From Eubacteriales bacterium (GTDB lineage Bacteria; Bacillota; Clostridia; Oscillospirales; CAG-382), in contig JAQWDK010000019.1 of NCBI GenBank assembly GCA_028705495.1, positions 1 to 39,067 on the forward strand: a stretch of 39,067 bases of DNA, in the 5' to 3' direction. Both the position numbers and the translations under genes were made by a program. The notes beneath the pieces are model-generated. The model was not told where the DNA came from. It worked only from the letters and a program-made list of their open reading frames with translations, and did no database searches. Positions 1 to 7,355 of the stretch are shown piece by piece; positions within the stretch are counted from its first letter, which is position 1; every line of letters begins with the position of its first letter.

Positions 1-236
1 CGCTGCCCAAAACTTTCGTCTTTGACAGCTTCCGTCACGACTCCACTTGCGCTTCATCGCTTCGGTATTTGTTCTCGTTGTTGTTCAATTTTCAAGGTCC
101 AAAGCCGTCACTTCGTAACAGCCGCGACTTCTTCGAAGTCGTCACCCTCTTTAGTTTCATGCAAAACCTTAGAAAGTTTTGCTCTCCCTTTAAACTCCGG
201 TTTCTTTGTCGAAATCCGTCGTCCGCAGCGGACAGC
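1..236 (-). other. 5' leader of an rRNA operon (rRNA genes off the left edge)
   Basis: Read on the minus strand, the stretch after the strong promoter at 243-271 has no credible ORF and carries two hairpins: arms GCAAAAC/GTTTTGC at 161-182, and CGACTTC-GAA-GAAGTCG at 125-141. It then has the segment ACCTTGAAAATTGAACAAC (about 91-109), which resembles the conserved leader/spacer sequence found around 16S and 23S genes in Firmicutes. No mature rRNA is visible, so the 16S gene should begin beyond position 1. Short ORFs across this stretch look spurious. Confidence 0.6.
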
Positions 237-242
237 TTTATT

Positions 243-271
243 ATATTATCACACTGACCCCTTATTGTCAA
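243..271 (-). promoter_or_regulatory. Strong vegetative promoter, probable rRNA P1
   Basis: On the minus strand the -35 TTGACA (266-271) is a perfect consensus. It is separated by 17 nt from TAATAT (243-248). It reads leftwards into the structured leader and is among the strongest promoters in the window. Confidence 0.75.
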
Positions 272-401
272 GTACTTTTTTCAGATTATTTTAAAACTTA
301 TGCATACCATTTTATGGTTTCATCCGAAGTGCAGCTCTCTAATTTTTCTGTATATTAATGATAGTTTTTCTAGTAAGGGTGAATTTCCTTTGTCATATAT
401 T

Positions 402-457
402 ACCTAAAAATAGACGATGTGAAAATTATATCAGATAAATAATAAATATTTGTAGGT
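402..457. repeat. Imperfect inverted repeat in the 272-583 gene-free region
   Basis: Arms ACCTAAAAATA (402-412) and TATTTGTAGGT (447-457) are complementary at 10 of 11 positions, 34 nt apart. The rest of the AT-rich 272-569 interval, between the divergent rRNA promoter and the VWA gene, shows no convincing gene or promoter to me. The repeat could be an operator or a weak RNA stem. Confidence 0.3.
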
Positions 458-583
458 ATTTAACACAAGCTAACTTTTCTATGATATATTGATTATAGCA
501 AAGCCTTACTCCCCTCGTCAATTTGCGTAACAACCCGTTGTCGGGCCAATAATTAGTTATTTCATAACGAAAGGACACTAACT

Positions 584-2059
584 ATGAAAAAGACGATTTC
601 TTGGATTTTGCTATTAGTAATCACCATTACCTTGGGTTCTTGTTCCAACTCTTCAATGAAAGATGGGAATTATTATGGAGAAAACGCGTTTCCATATCAG
701 CTTGCAGCTAACGAACAATATACCGATATTGAATTCAACAAATTCATCTCTGCAGATGATAAATCCACTCAAGCATTTTCTCTCAAGGTTGACACAGCCG
801 CTTACTCTAACATCTCAAGACTTATTAAAGCTGGTAACAAACCACCTAAAGATGCAGTTCGTACTGAGGAACTTATCAACTATTTTAACTACGATGCTGA
901 AATGCCCCTCTCGAACGATCACCCATTTTCCGCTTTAGCCGTTGTTGGTAAATCGCCTTTGTCGGAAAATCGTCATCTTGCTTATATCAGAATTAAAACT
1001 CCATCAATCGAAAAATCGGAACTTTCCCCGAGTAACCTAACCTTTTTGCTTGACACTTCTGGCTCTATGCTTGCTGCTGATAAACTACCGCTCTTGCAAA
1101 AATCTTTTTCGCTACTAGTTGAAAACCTTACTGAAAAGGATGTCGTAAGCATCGTTACATACGCAGGTAGCTCTAAAGTCCTCCTTGACAGCGCGGAAGG
1201 CAGTGAGAAGGAGCGCATACTTTCTGTCATCAATTCCCTTGAAGCAGGTGGCTCGACCGCTGGTGCTGACGGAATTAAAACAGCATACGCATTAGCGAAG
1301 AAGAACTTTATAAAGAACGGCAACAACCGTGTTATTTTAGCGAGTGACGGCGATTTCAATGTTGGAATTTCTGATGTTGACAAACTCAAAGACTTTATTA
1401 GCGAAAAGAGAGATACTGGTTTATACTTGAGTGTCCTCGGTTTCGGAACTGGAAATCTTCGTGATGACATAATGGAAACCCTTGCTACTAACGGTAACGG
1501 CAACTACTCATACATCGATACTCTTTTTACCGCAGAAAAGGTGTTGGTTGAAGAGATGGGAGCAAATTTGTTTATTGCAGCAAACGATGTAAAGGCTGAA
1601 CTTCGGTTCAATAAAAACGAAATAAAAGAATTCCGTCTTATCGGGTATGAAAACAGACTTATGACTGAAGATGAGTTCAATGACAACAAGAAGGATGCCG
1701 GAGAAATTGGAAACGGAACTGACGTTGTTATAATGGTTGAGCTGACACTCAAAAACGCAGAACCTGCGGAAAAGCTGTTTGATGTCTGTATCCGCTACAA
1801 GACTGCTGATGAGAGTAAAACCGACAAAGAGATGCTACTACCTGTAACAGCAATTACCTCAGAACCTGATAGTGATTTCAATTTTGCTTGCTCTGTTGCA
1901 GGATTTGCTGAGATACTTAGAGATTCAGGTTATTGTAAGCTCTCGTTACAAGAAATTACCGACTTAATGGAAGCCAATTTAGGCAGTGATGCGAAAGGAT
2001 ACAGAACTGAATTCGTCAAGCTGCTCAAGTTATATTCAGAGATTAAAGATAAAAAATAA
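584..2059 (+). CDS. VWA-domain lipoprotein, YfbK family
   Basis: Predicted surface lipoprotein of 491 residues. The signal peptide ends in lipobox LGSC with Cys20. An N-terminal YfbK-type domain follows (about 45-110; hallmark block near 65-105 with VDTAAYSN and RTEELINYF). The von Willebrand A domain spans about 140-330 and keeps the metal-ion adhesion motif DTSGSM near 157. A C-terminal YfbK-type domain follows (about 330-480). The RBS AAAGGA (570-575) lies 8 nt before ATG 584. It is monocistronic, ending in a strong terminator. VWA domains bind protein partners through a divalent metal; the partner and role of this family are not established, so I give no specific function. Confidence 0.85.
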   Translation: MKKTISWILLLVITITLGSCSNSSMKDGNYYGENAFPYQLAANEQYTDIEFNKFISADDKSTQAFSLKVDTAAYSNISRLIKAGNKPPKDAVRTEELINYFNYDAEMPLSNDHPFSALAVVGKSPLSENRHLAYIRIKTPSIEKSELSPSNLTFLLDTSGSMLAADKLPLLQKSFSLLVENLTEKDVVSIVTYAGSSKVLLDSAEGSEKERILSVINSLEAGGSTAGADGIKTAYALAKKNFIKNGNNRVILASDGDFNVGISDVDKLKDFISEKRDTGLYLSVLGFGTGNLRDDIMETLATNGNGNYSYIDTLFTAEKVLVEEMGANLFIAANDVKAELRFNKNEIKEFRLIGYENRLMTEDEFNDNKKDAGEIGNGTDVVIMVELTLKNAEPAEKLFDVCIRYKTADESKTDKEMLLPVTAITSEPDSDFNFACSVAGFAEILRDSGYCKLSLQEITDLMEANLGSDAKGYRTEFVKLLKLYSEIKDKK

Positions 2060-2079
2060 ATCTAACTTTAAAACAAAAA

Positions 2080-2109
2080 GCAGAACGTACGGGCGTTCTG
2101 CTTTTTTTT
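2080..2109 (+). terminator. Rho-independent terminator of the VWA gene
   Basis: Stem GCAGAACG (2080-2087) and CGTTCTGC (2094-2101) with a 6-nt loop, followed by eight T residues. Confidence 0.9.
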
Positions 2110-2117
2110 GTTCGCGG

Positions 2118-2158
2118 TTGTATAAAGTAATGTTTTATGTTATAATATCTTCAAGATA
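2118..2158 (+). promoter_or_regulatory. Promoter with operator-like inverted repeat
   Basis: TTGTAT (2118-2123), 17-nt spacer, perfect TATAAT (2141-2146). The inverted repeat TATCTT-C-AAGATA (2146-2158) starts on the last base of the -10 element, as expected for a repressor site. A weaker version (TATCTT-C-AATATA, 2243-2255) follows the second TATAAT at 2238-2243. Confidence 0.6.
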
Positions 2159-2243
2159 ACAAGCACAAAAGCGGAGCTTTTAATAGGACGCGCCAACTGA
2201 CGTTATACTTTTTAACAAGGTAAATGTGCGTCTATGTTATAAT
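2118..2243 (+). repeat. Repeated promoter/RNA module, copy A
   Basis: About 126 nt that recurs upstream of the hydrogenase gene (7113-7248). Shared parts in order: a promoter; the inverted repeat TATCTT-N-AAGATA; the palindrome AAAAGCGGAGCTTTT (2167-2181); the block ACGCGCCAACTGACG (from 2188); a T-rich stretch; a complementary block GTGCGTC (2226-2232); and a second TATAAT (2238-2243). GACGCGC (2187-2193) can pair with GTGCGTC with one G-U pair; copy B pairs ACGCGC with GCGCGT. The retained pairing suggests a structured leader RNA or a mobile regulatory module. It precedes the PHP/amidohydrolase/SDR genes. Confidence 0.6.
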
Positions 2244-2273
2244 ATCTTCAATATAACAATCAACGTTTGTGTT

Positions 2274-2305
2274 AAACGCACCTACCGTAAATACAATGTG
2301 CGTTT
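2274..2305 (+). promoter_or_regulatory. Leader hairpin before the PHP gene
   Basis: Perfect 8-bp arms AAACGCAC (2274-2281) and GTGCGTTT (2298-2305), 16-nt loop, followed by CTTTAATT rather than a real T-tract. The same GTGCG sequence occurs at 2226-2230, so alternative pairing is possible. It could be an attenuator or an operator. Confidence 0.4.
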
Positions 2306-2323
2306 CTTTAATTAAGGATTTTT

Positions 2324-2995
2324 ATGAAATATAAAACAGAATTACACTGCCATTCTTCACCTGTAAGCAGATGTGCAAGCTCAGGACCGGTTAAGGTTGT
2401 TGAGGAATATCTTGCAGCAGGTTATACGACAATTGTTTTAACCAATCACCTCTCGACTGCGACTTTTGATATCGTTTCCGGAAGCCGTAAAGACAAAATC
2501 GCTTATTATATGGACGGATATACCAAACTAAAAACAGCTGCTGCAGGTAGGATTAATATACTGCTCGGTTGTGAGATAAATCTTACTACTTCATCAAATG
2601 ATTATCTTGTTTACGGTATAACCGAACGGTTTTTGCTCGACAACCCTGACATTCTGTCACTCAACATTCAAAAGTTGTCGGCTCTTTGCAGACGCGAGGG
2701 ACTGCCGATCTATCAAGCGCACCCTTTCAGGCGGAATATGACGATCGTTAAGCCTTCGCTTATCGATGGCATTGAGGTAGACAACGGAAATATACGCCAC
2801 AATTCAAGTAACCCGATTGCCCTTGCATGGGCGGACAGGTTCACTCTGCAAAAGATAACGGGTTCTGATTATCACGACCCGGGCGACTTGACAGTCTGCG
2901 GGATTGAAACAGAAAAACCGATAGCAACAAACGATGAGCTCCTTGCTGTTCTAAAAAGCGGGAGCTACGAAATACTGCATTCAGGATTAGAATAA
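2324..2995 (+). CDS. PHP-domain metal-dependent hydrolase
   Basis: A 223-residue PHP-family protein, predicted cytoplasmic. It begins with the metal-binding motif HCHS (residues 8-11) and keeps further PHP landmarks: TNHLS near 40, HPF near 136 and GSDYHD near 185. PHP domains are trinuclear-metal phosphoesterases or hydrolases; the substrate cannot be read from sequence. It is much shorter than DNA polymerase PHP proteins and close to histidinol-phosphatase-like stand-alone members, but there are no histidine genes nearby. The stop is 2 nt before the next gene, so the two are almost certainly co-transcribed and translationally coupled. Confidence 0.8.
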   Translation: MKYKTELHCHSSPVSRCASSGPVKVVEEYLAAGYTTIVLTNHLSTATFDIVSGSRKDKIAYYMDGYTKLKTAAAGRINILLGCEINLTTSSNDYLVYGITERFLLDNPDILSLNIQKLSALCRREGLPIYQAHPFRRNMTIVKPSLIDGIEVDNGNIRHNSSNPIALAWADRFTLQKITGSDYHDPGDLTVCGIETEKPIATNDELLAVLKSGSYEILHSGLE

Positions 2996-2997
2996 TA

Positions 2998-3807
2998 ATG
3001 ATAATAGATACACATGTACACTGCTTTCCCGACCTTCTCGCAAAACGCGCTGTGCTGGAGCTTGCCGAACGCGGAACGCTTTACCCTTACAACGACGGTA
3101 CACTTGACGGAGCAAAGAAGGTCTGTCGCAATGCCGGAGTTGATAAATTTATACACCTTAACATCGCAACAAAACCTACACAGCAAAAAACTGTCAACGA
3201 CTGGGCAATATCTCTTTTAAATGATGATATGGCAATTCCATTCGGCAGCATCCATCCTCTCTGTGAGGATAAGCTCGAGGAACTCGAAAGAATCGCTGAT
3301 GCAGGAATTAAAGGCATAAAACTTCATCCCGACTATCAGTCGTATTTTGTCGACGACCCTTCTATGGACGGGGTTTATGACAAATGCGGTAAATTGGGGC
3401 TTATAGTTATTTTACACGCAGGAATGGATTTGGGTCTTCCTGACCCGATTCATGCAACTCCAGATCGAGTTGCGAACATTGTAAGAAGACATCCATCCAC
3501 AATATTTGTCGCGGCTCATATGGGTGGGTTTCGGGTTTGGGACGGTGTTAAAGAGCATTTATGCGGATTAGATAACCTTTATTTCGATACAGCATATTGC
3601 TCTTTGGATTTACCTTTGAGAACCGCAACTGAAATCATAGAATCACATGGTGCTGACAAAATACTTATGGCAAGCGATTTGCCCTGGGAAGATCCAGCAA
3701 AGACGCTCAAAATGATTGACCTTCTGGAAATAAGCGAAAGCGATAAAGCAAAAATTAAGGGTGGCAATACTATGAAATTGCTTAACCTATCTTTTGTAAA
3801 GTTATAA
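2998..3807 (+). CDS. Amidohydrolase (amidohydrolase_2-type TIM barrel)
   Basis: A 269-residue metal-dependent hydrolase. Motifs in order: DTHVH (residues 4-8) for the first metal site, KLHPD near 113, LHAG near 138, HMGG near 174 and SDLPW near 226 with the catalytic Asp. This pattern fits amidohydrolase_2 enzymes, which include lactonases, decarboxylases and hydratases acting on sugar or aromatic acids. With a PHP hydrolase immediately upstream and a sugar-acid-type SDR downstream, a role in a sugar-acid or lactone pathway is a reasonable inference, but the substrate is unknown. Confidence 0.8.
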   Translation: MIIDTHVHCFPDLLAKRAVLELAERGTLYPYNDGTLDGAKKVCRNAGVDKFIHLNIATKPTQQKTVNDWAISLLNDDMAIPFGSIHPLCEDKLEELERIADAGIKGIKLHPDYQSYFVDDPSMDGVYDKCGKLGLIVILHAGMDLGLPDPIHATPDRVANIVRRHPSTIFVAAHMGGFRVWDGVKEHLCGLDNLYFDTAYCSLDLPLRTATEIIESHGADKILMASDLPWEDPAKTLKMIDLLEISESDKAKIKGGNTMKLLNLSFVKL

Positions 3808-3815
3808 TATCAAAA

Positions 3816-3837
3816 GCCGTTATGCGGCAGAATGGAG
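3816..3837 (+). promoter_or_regulatory. Start-proximal hairpin plus RBS (motif copy 1)
   Basis: The 13-nt hairpin GCCGT-TAT-GCGGC (3816-3828, closing U-G pair) is followed by AGAATGGAG; GGAG (3834-3837) lies 6 nt before ATG 3844. The same arrangement occurs before the hydrogenase gene (7326-7338) and apbE (14155-14167, minus). The RBS favours ATG 3844 over the in-frame ATG at 3832, which overlaps the Shine-Dalgarno. Confidence 0.6.
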
Positions 3838-3843
3838 ATATAT

Positions 3844-4668
3844 ATGTCAAAATCAAAGGTTGCTGTGGTAACCGGAGCAGGTGGTGTGCTTTGCTCAGAA
3901 TTTGCAAAGCAGCTCTCGGTAATGGGTTACAGCATCGCACTGCTTGACCTTAATGAAAAAGCAGCACAAGCTGTCGCTGACGAGATTAACGCTACGGGCG
4001 GAAAAGCTATCGCTTACGGTTCAAATGTTCTTGATGCGGAAAGTCTCGAAAGTGTGCGGACAAAAGTCAACGCTGAGCTCGGAAGCTGTGATGTACTTAT
4101 AAACGGTGCCGGTGGTAACAGTCCAAAATGTACCACTGATAACGAATTCTTCGAGGACGGAGACCTCGGTAGTATCAAAACCTTTTTTGACCTTGATAAA
4201 ATCGGATTCCAGTTTGTGTTCGACCTAAATATTATTGGCACACTTCTTCCGACTCAGTGTTTTGCCAAAGATATGCTCGGTAAAAGCGGATGCTGCATTG
4301 TCAATATATCGTCGATGAATGCATTCAAGCCTCTAACAAAAATTCCCGCATACAGCGCAGCAAAAGCTGGTGTATCAAACCTTACTCAATGGCTTGCTGT
4401 TCACTTTGCGAAACAGGGTATTAGAGTAAATGCGATTGCTCCGGGATTTTTTGTAACAGCTCAAAACAAACAGCTCCTTTTCAACGAAGACGGGACACCG
4501 ACACCGAGAACTGGAAAAATTCTTGCTGCTACTCCAATGGGTCGTTTCGGCGAAGCAAAAGAACTCCTCGGAACATTAAAATGGCTTGTTGACGATGAAG
4601 CATCAGGCTTTGTCACCGGTACGATTATACCTGTTGACGGAGGCTTCTCTGCTTATTCAGGAGTTTAA
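3844..4668 (+). CDS. SDR oxidoreductase, D-mannonate oxidoreductase / fructuronate reductase type
   Basis: Classical-fold short-chain dehydrogenase of 274 residues. Near the N-terminus is the Rossmann motif TGAGGVLCSE, then NGAGG near 92, the catalytic Ser in NISSMNA near 157, and YSAAK with catalytic Tyr/Lys near 171-175. The conserved blocks IPAYSAAKAGVSNLTQWLA, IRVNAIAPGFF and the C-terminal VDGGFSAYSGV closely match the SDR-type D-mannonate oxidoreductases (YjmF/UxuB-like) of glucuronate catabolism, which convert fructuronate and mannonate with NAD(P)H. It follows the amidohydrolase by 36 nt and ends in a strong terminator. No uxuA or uxaC is in the window, so the physiological substrate is inferred from family similarity. 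Confidence 0.8.
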   Translation: MSKSKVAVVTGAGGVLCSEFAKQLSVMGYSIALLDLNEKAAQAVADEINATGGKAIAYGSNVLDAESLESVRTKVNAELGSCDVLINGAGGNSPKCTTDNEFFEDGDLGSIKTFFDLDKIGFQFVFDLNIIGTLLPTQCFAKDMLGKSGCCIVNISSMNAFKPLTKIPAYSAAKAGVSNLTQWLAVHFAKQGIRVNAIAPGFFVTAQNKQLLFNEDGTPTPRTGKILAATPMGRFGEAKELLGTLKWLVDDEASGFVTGTIIPVDGGFSAYSGV

Positions 4669-4678
4669 ATAAATTAAT

Positions 4679-4726
4679 AAATGCGACAAATCTGGTGCAG
4701 ACCGAATTTGTCGCATTTATTGTTTT
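4679..4726. terminator. Bidirectional terminator
   Basis: Long stem AATGCGACAAAT (4680-4691) with ATTTGTCGCATT (4706-4717), followed by a T-rich tail. The minus strand also has T-rich sequence, so it can serve both the SDR gene and the convergent gene at 4750-5389. Confidence 0.85.
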
Positions 4727-4749
4727 GTAGGCTATTGAAAAAATAAGTT

Positions 4750-5389
4750 TTAATTTGGTAATGTACTTGAAGGCTTTGATATTCGAACTGTATTTTCATT
4801 TATAAAATCATAATTAAAGTGTACCGCTCCGCGATAATCTAAAACATATCCGTTGTACTCTTTCATATAATAAACCATTTTTACCATAAAAACAACCGAT
4901 CCTTTTTTTCTTTCAAACACCTCTTTAGGAACAGTCATCGTTTCCCTATGATGAAATTCATCTGCGGAAAACAATGTCCTTTTAGCCCAATAATTATCAG
5001 AGTTAAATTCGTCATTAGAAAGCTCTTTGACTAGATAAAAGCCCTCCAAATTGCGATAATCCTCAAAAATATACTCTTCAGTGATGTTATAAACAGTAAA
5101 TGCATTTTTATTATAGTATTTTGCATCACAGAAATATAATGCAAAACCAATGAATTCAAAATCTTCATTTTCACTAATATTGCCACCTAATTTATCAGAA
5201 TGGCCGTATTGAAAATCTAAATTAACTTTGTCTACCTCGAATTTTGTTTTAGTGCTTTTAACGCTATATAAAATATCTAAATTATTATCCAGTTCTACAC
5301 CAATATTTTTAGGCACAAACACGTCAATCCCAATGATTACTATAAAAATCGTTAAAATAATTGATGCTGAGCAATAATAATTTTTTCAT
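4750..5389 (-). pseudogene. Small membrane-anchored protein of unknown function, N-terminal frameshift
   Basis: The continuous frame (4750-5322) gives about 190 residues, rich in Asp, Asn, Tyr and Phe with predicted beta strands, and starts only at a GTG with no good RBS. Just upstream an ATG at 5389 opens another frame encoding MKKLLLLSIN, which soon stops. Removing one A near 5358-5364 joins the frames into MKKLLLLSIIILTIFIVI, a normal membrane anchor, running straight into the long frame. So either this copy carries a 1-nt insertion or there is a sequence error. I do not recognise the family. The gene is convergent with the SDR gene. Confidence 0.55.
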
Positions 5390-5469
5390 ACAATTACTCT
5401 CATTGTAAAATACTAAGATTCTATTAGAAATATAAGCGTGCCTAAACTATTGACAAAAAGCATTTTGTA

Positions 5470-6987
5470 TTATTTTCTTCTTCTTTTACGTCTTGCTTTT
5501 TTCTTGTTTTCATTAACTGCATAAAGTGCCACTAAACCTAAAACTGCAGCGATTAATATGACAATAGCTACTATTCCGCCGGTTTTATTGTCTATCGGTA
5601 CAAAAGTTGATGTCTCAGATTCAGTGACAGATTCAGCCGAAGCGATCTTTTTGAAGCTGACAGTGACAACATGAGATGCATTTATTTCTTTTAGCCTAAC
5701 CATTCCTTGGTTGTATTCAAAGTCGCTCCCGTCCACCAGTACTTTATCGATGACATAACCGGTTTTAGGTGTTAATGTAATCGATAAATTTCCACCGGGC
5801 AGAACTTCAATCTCGTCGCTTGGATTTGTGTCGCCATTTCCATCCGTTTCAATCCGAATCTTATGCATGAGCTTTTTGAATTCAACGACGATATTTAAAT
5901 CCTCAGTCATGCTGTTGACAACTAATTTACCGCTTTGAAGAGCGGTTTCCATTCCATTAACTTTTACTGAGCTGATAGTGTATCCCTCATCCGGAATTGG
6001 ATTTAACTCCAACTTGTCACCTTGGTTTATCTCAAATGAACCTGTCGGTGAGACACTTCCTCCCGGACCTGATGTTACGTTGACAGTTAGTACTGTAGAG
6101 AGCTTTTCCCAAACTGCATGAAGCTCGATGTCACCGGAACCGGATACGGTATATGTGTCGCCAGGTTTGTAGTCTTTTACCCCGTCGTTCCAGTTTTTGA
6201 ATTTATAGCCGTCGTATGTATATGTGTTATCAGATACAGTAAATGTGTTTTTATTATAAAGCTTGAAAGAATTCGGTGCTTTTCCGGAAACACCACTAGC
6301 TCCCGGTTTATATGTAACACTGTTTTTTACTACAGCTGTCGAATCAGGTGCCCATTCTGCAGTGAATAAAGCATTGTAGTTTTCAACGGTGTAAGTCTCG
6401 CCAGGTTCGTAAAGATTCCCCTTTGAATCGAGCCATCCTACAAATTTGTAACCGTCATAGGTGTAAGGACATCTAACAAGCTCTAATGTGTCTTCAATCT
6501 GTAAAAGCTTCGTTTCGGGTGCTTTTCCTTCGATAATATTGGGGTCACCGTTGCCACCACGAAGATAAGCATGCATGCTGTATACAATAACATCTGCTTC
6601 CTTGCGCTTCCATATAGCTATCAGCTGCATATCGGATTTGATCCCTGTGATAACATCTCCGGCGCGGTAGACCTTTGTTCTATCTATGACTCCGCCCTTC
6701 TTCATCAGGTTCCAGCCGTCGAAGGTATAATCTCTAAAGTTCATATCATCAAATTTCGGTATTATGTTTTGAACGGTATGAGTGTCACCTGTTACTTGAT
6801 ATGGTTCGGAAGGTAGACCGCTCACGAAATCATACTTGAAACCAAACTGAGTAAAATCGGATTCAAATCCTCTGTATTCAATAGTATAGCTGGAAGCTGA
6901 AACGGGAATAACAGAAGCGGTGAACAAAAACACTGTACAAAGTATAACGGTGCCGAGAAACAACGCCGTGAATTTTTTTAATGTCAT
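5470..6987 (-). CDS. Surface protein with InlB-type B repeats and a C-terminal membrane anchor
   Basis: 505 residues from ATG 6987, chosen because GAAAGG (6995-7000) lies 7 nt upstream and a signal peptide follows at once (MTLKKFTALFLGTVIL, cleavage near VSA-SS); the frame extends upstream without an RBS. The ectodomain has about three Listeria-Bacteroides (InlB B / Flg_new) repeats, recognisable by YTFDGW, YKFVGW and YKFKNW and by LIAIW, LFTAEW and LHAVW strand ends. Two glycine-rich bacterial-repeat beta domains follow (GPGGSVSPTG and GNGDTNPSDE). The C-terminus is a hydrophobic helix and the basic tail KKKARRKRRRK with no LPXTG motif, so it is probably held by the membrane helix alone. An adhesion-type role is inferred. 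Confidence 0.8.
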   Translation of the reverse strand: MTLKKFTALFLGTVILCTVFLFTASVIPVSASSYTIEYRGFESDFTQFGFKYDFVSGLPSEPYQVTGDTHTVQNIIPKFDDMNFRDYTFDGWNLMKKGGVIDRTKVYRAGDVITGIKSDMQLIAIWKRKEADVIVYSMHAYLRGGNGDPNIIEGKAPETKLLQIEDTLELVRCPYTYDGYKFVGWLDSKGNLYEPGETYTVENYNALFTAEWAPDSTAVVKNSVTYKPGASGVSGKAPNSFKLYNKNTFTVSDNTYTYDGYKFKNWNDGVKDYKPGDTYTVSGSGDIELHAVWEKLSTVLTVNVTSGPGGSVSPTGSFEINQGDKLELNPIPDEGYTISSVKVNGMETALQSGKLVVNSMTEDLNIVVEFKKLMHKIRIETDGNGDTNPSDEIEVLPGGNLSITLTPKTGYVIDKVLVDGSDFEYNQGMVRLKEINASHVVTVSFKKIASAESVTESETSTFVPIDNKTGGIVAIVILIAAVLGLVALYAVNENKKKARRKRRRK

Positions 6988-7112
6988 CTGAAAGCCTTTC
7001 TTTTTTCCAACACGGTAACACAAGTACACGGTGCTTTTATTTTAGTGACTTCATTATAATACATTTTGCCTTTTTTTGCAATACTATTATGAGATGCAAA
7101 TTCTTTTCGACA

Positions 7113-7153
7113 TTGCAAATGTTTTTTTGTAATGATATAATATCTTTAAGATA
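7113..7153 (+). promoter_or_regulatory. Promoter with operator-like inverted repeat (hydrogenase)
   Basis: TTGCAA (7113-7118), 17 nt, TATAAT (7136-7141). Inverted repeat TATCTT-T-AAGATA (7141-7153) overlaps the last -10 base exactly as in copy A. Confidence 0.6.
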
Positions 7154-7248
7154 ACACTCATAAAAGCGGAGCTTTTGATGACGCTTGCGTTTACGCGCCA
7201 ACTGACGCTAGAATTTTTTCCGAAGTAATTGCGCGTCTATGGTATAAT
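7113..7248 (+). repeat. Repeated promoter/RNA module, copy B
   Basis: Second copy of the element at 2118-2243. It has TATAATATCTT-T-AAGATAAC, AAAAGCGGAGCTTTT (7162-7176), ACGCGCCAACTGACG (from 7193), a T-rich run, GCGCGTCTATG (from 7231) and a second TATAAT (7243-7248). Compared with copy A it carries about 9 extra nt before ACGCGCC. The pairing ACGCGC/GCGCGT is perfect here. The second TATAAT has no operator copy. The remainder of the 6988-7355 gap holds only the start-proximal hairpin. Confidence 0.6.
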
Positions 7249-7325
7249 AGTCGTGCACCCACTATAACCTAATAAATTACCGCCAATCGGCACGACCATA
7301 AAAATCTTTAATTTTTTTTCGAGCA

Positions 7326-7346
7326 GCCGCTTCGCGGCAGAATGGA
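7326..7346 (+). promoter_or_regulatory. Start-proximal hairpin plus AGAATGGA (motif copy 2)
   Basis: Hairpin GCCGC-TTC-GCGGC (7326-7338) followed by AGAATGGA (7339-7346) and ATG 7356. The ATG inside AGAATGGA opens a five-codon frame whose TGA overlaps the hydrogenase start (TTATGA), so coupling is possible. Confidence 0.6.
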
Positions 7347-7355
7347 CATTTATTT

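Noticed and set aside
22..294. Short plus-strand ORFs at the left edge
   Set aside because: They lie antisense to a structured rRNA leader with a consensus promoter and have no RBS.
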